From contig NZ_AP018441.1 in NCBI RefSeq assembly GCF_009937975.1, forward strand, positions 2,914,001-2,978,000: 64,000 bases of DNA, written 5' to 3'. This DNA comes from Undibacterium sp. YM2 (GTDB lineage: Bacteria > Pseudomonadota > Gammaproteobacteria > Burkholderiales > Burkholderiaceae_D). Each line of letters starts with the position of its first letter. The stretch's first letter is position 1. The notes under the pieces are model-generated. The model was not told the origin of the DNA, did not search any database, and worked only from the letters and a program-made list of their open reading frames with translations. Below, piece after piece: positions 63,789-64,000 of this stretch. The position numbers were made by a program, and so were the translations under genes.

Positions 63789-64000
63789 TAAACCTGCACT
63801 TGATGCGCGTGGATGATCACAGGTATAGATTTGGATGTGGGCGTACGTGCGTGATCAGCAAAACTTGATAAAGGTACCAGACCATTCGTCTCGGGGAAGT
63901 AGGCTGCCAGGCAACCCTGGGGAATATTGTAGGCCACCAGCATGAAGCGCTTTGCCTGCCGCTTTACACCGTCGTCACACAGGCTTTCCATATCTACCCA
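63788..64000 (-). CDS. C-terminal fragment of FdhF/YdeP-type molybdopterin oxidoreductase
   Basis: Seventy codons are visible; the rest lies beyond the right edge. The end reads RFMLVAYNIPQGCLAAYFPETNGLVPL then SFADHARTPTSKSIPV, which matches the C-terminal cofactor-binding segment of FdhF/YdeP-family oxidoreductases. Adjacent fdhD supports a molybdenum formate-dehydrogenase-like enzyme. It cannot be refined from the fragment. Confidence 0.8.
   Translation of the reverse strand, partial: WVDMESLCDDGVKRQAKRFMLVAYNIPQGCLAAYFPETNGLVPLSSFADHARTPTSKSIPVIIHAHQVQV

Noticed and set aside
1..64000. Insertion sequences, phage genes, integrase or tRNA-associated integration
   Set aside because: No transposase, recombinase or phage protein, no terminal inverted repeats with target duplications and no tRNA was seen. 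The locus looks stably chromosomal, although horizontal origin cannot be excluded.

Overview
The window looks like chromosome of a Gram-negative betaproteobacterium, probably Burkholderiales and plausibly Oxalobacteraceae. This is inferred from gene content: TonB receptors together with LacI-type sugar ABC importers, an S-layer/RTX-like protein with an N-terminal DUF4214 module, FdhD beside an FdhF/YdeP-type oxidoreductase, and moderate GC. No rRNA, tRNA, CRISPR array, transposase, integrase or phage gene was recognised.

Bases 1 to about 47,800 form one large pectin locus directed at rhamnogalacturonan I (RG-I). The left block (minus strand, 1-8742) holds GH105 unsaturated rhamnogalacturonyl hydrolase (cut by the window edge), GH28, GH106 alpha-L-rhamnosidase, L-rhamnose isomerase (rhaI) and a fused rhamnulose-1-phosphate aldolase/dehydrogenase. 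A divergent plus-strand operon (9130-16153) holds a DeoR regulator, a rhamnose ABC importer (binding protein, ATPase, two permeases) and an FGGY rhamnulose kinase. Next, on the minus strand, come a frameshifted two-domain GH43 gene, a TonB receptor, and a ten-gene run (21872-32944). That run encodes GH28, galactonate dehydratase (dgoD), KDGal kinase (dgoK), KDPGal aldolase (dgoA), an SMP-30 lactonase, an AraFGH-type importer, a sugar dehydrogenase and a LysR regulator, which is a full De Ley-Doudoroff route for D-galactose. A plus-strand block (33410-47817) adds a GH43-GH35 fusion, a PL11 lyase, a PL26-type exo-lyase, a second TonB receptor and three SGNH esterases, two of them rhamnogalacturonan acetylesterase-like.

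The combined logic is as follows. Esterases and PL11/PL26/GH28 cut the deacetylated RG-I backbone. GH35 and GH43 strip galactan and arabinan side chains. TonB receptors import oligomers. GH105 and GH106 release rhamnose in the periplasm. Two ABC systems bring rhamnose and galactose/arabinose into the cytoplasm for the Rha and Dgo pathways. Genes for the galacturonate branch are not in the window.

From 48,100 the content becomes general: a secreted protein of unknown function, two strong hairpins between convergent genes, GhrA-like reductase plus a VOC protein with a divergent LysR regulator, an RNase H-like protein, a DUF1272 protein, an EamA exporter and a GlxA/AraC regulator. A 1701-residue surface-layer/RTX-like gene (55060-60165) follows, with extreme codon bias, stacked terminators and a consensus CRP-type site. 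The window ends with a small lipocalin-like protein, threonine synthase, a winged-helix-FdhD fusion and the tail of an FdhF/YdeP-like oxidoreductase.

Two reading frames in the carbohydrate locus (the rhamnose-binding protein and GH43) are broken by one base each, both at runs of C/G. They may be sequencing indels, real lesions or switchable tracts.
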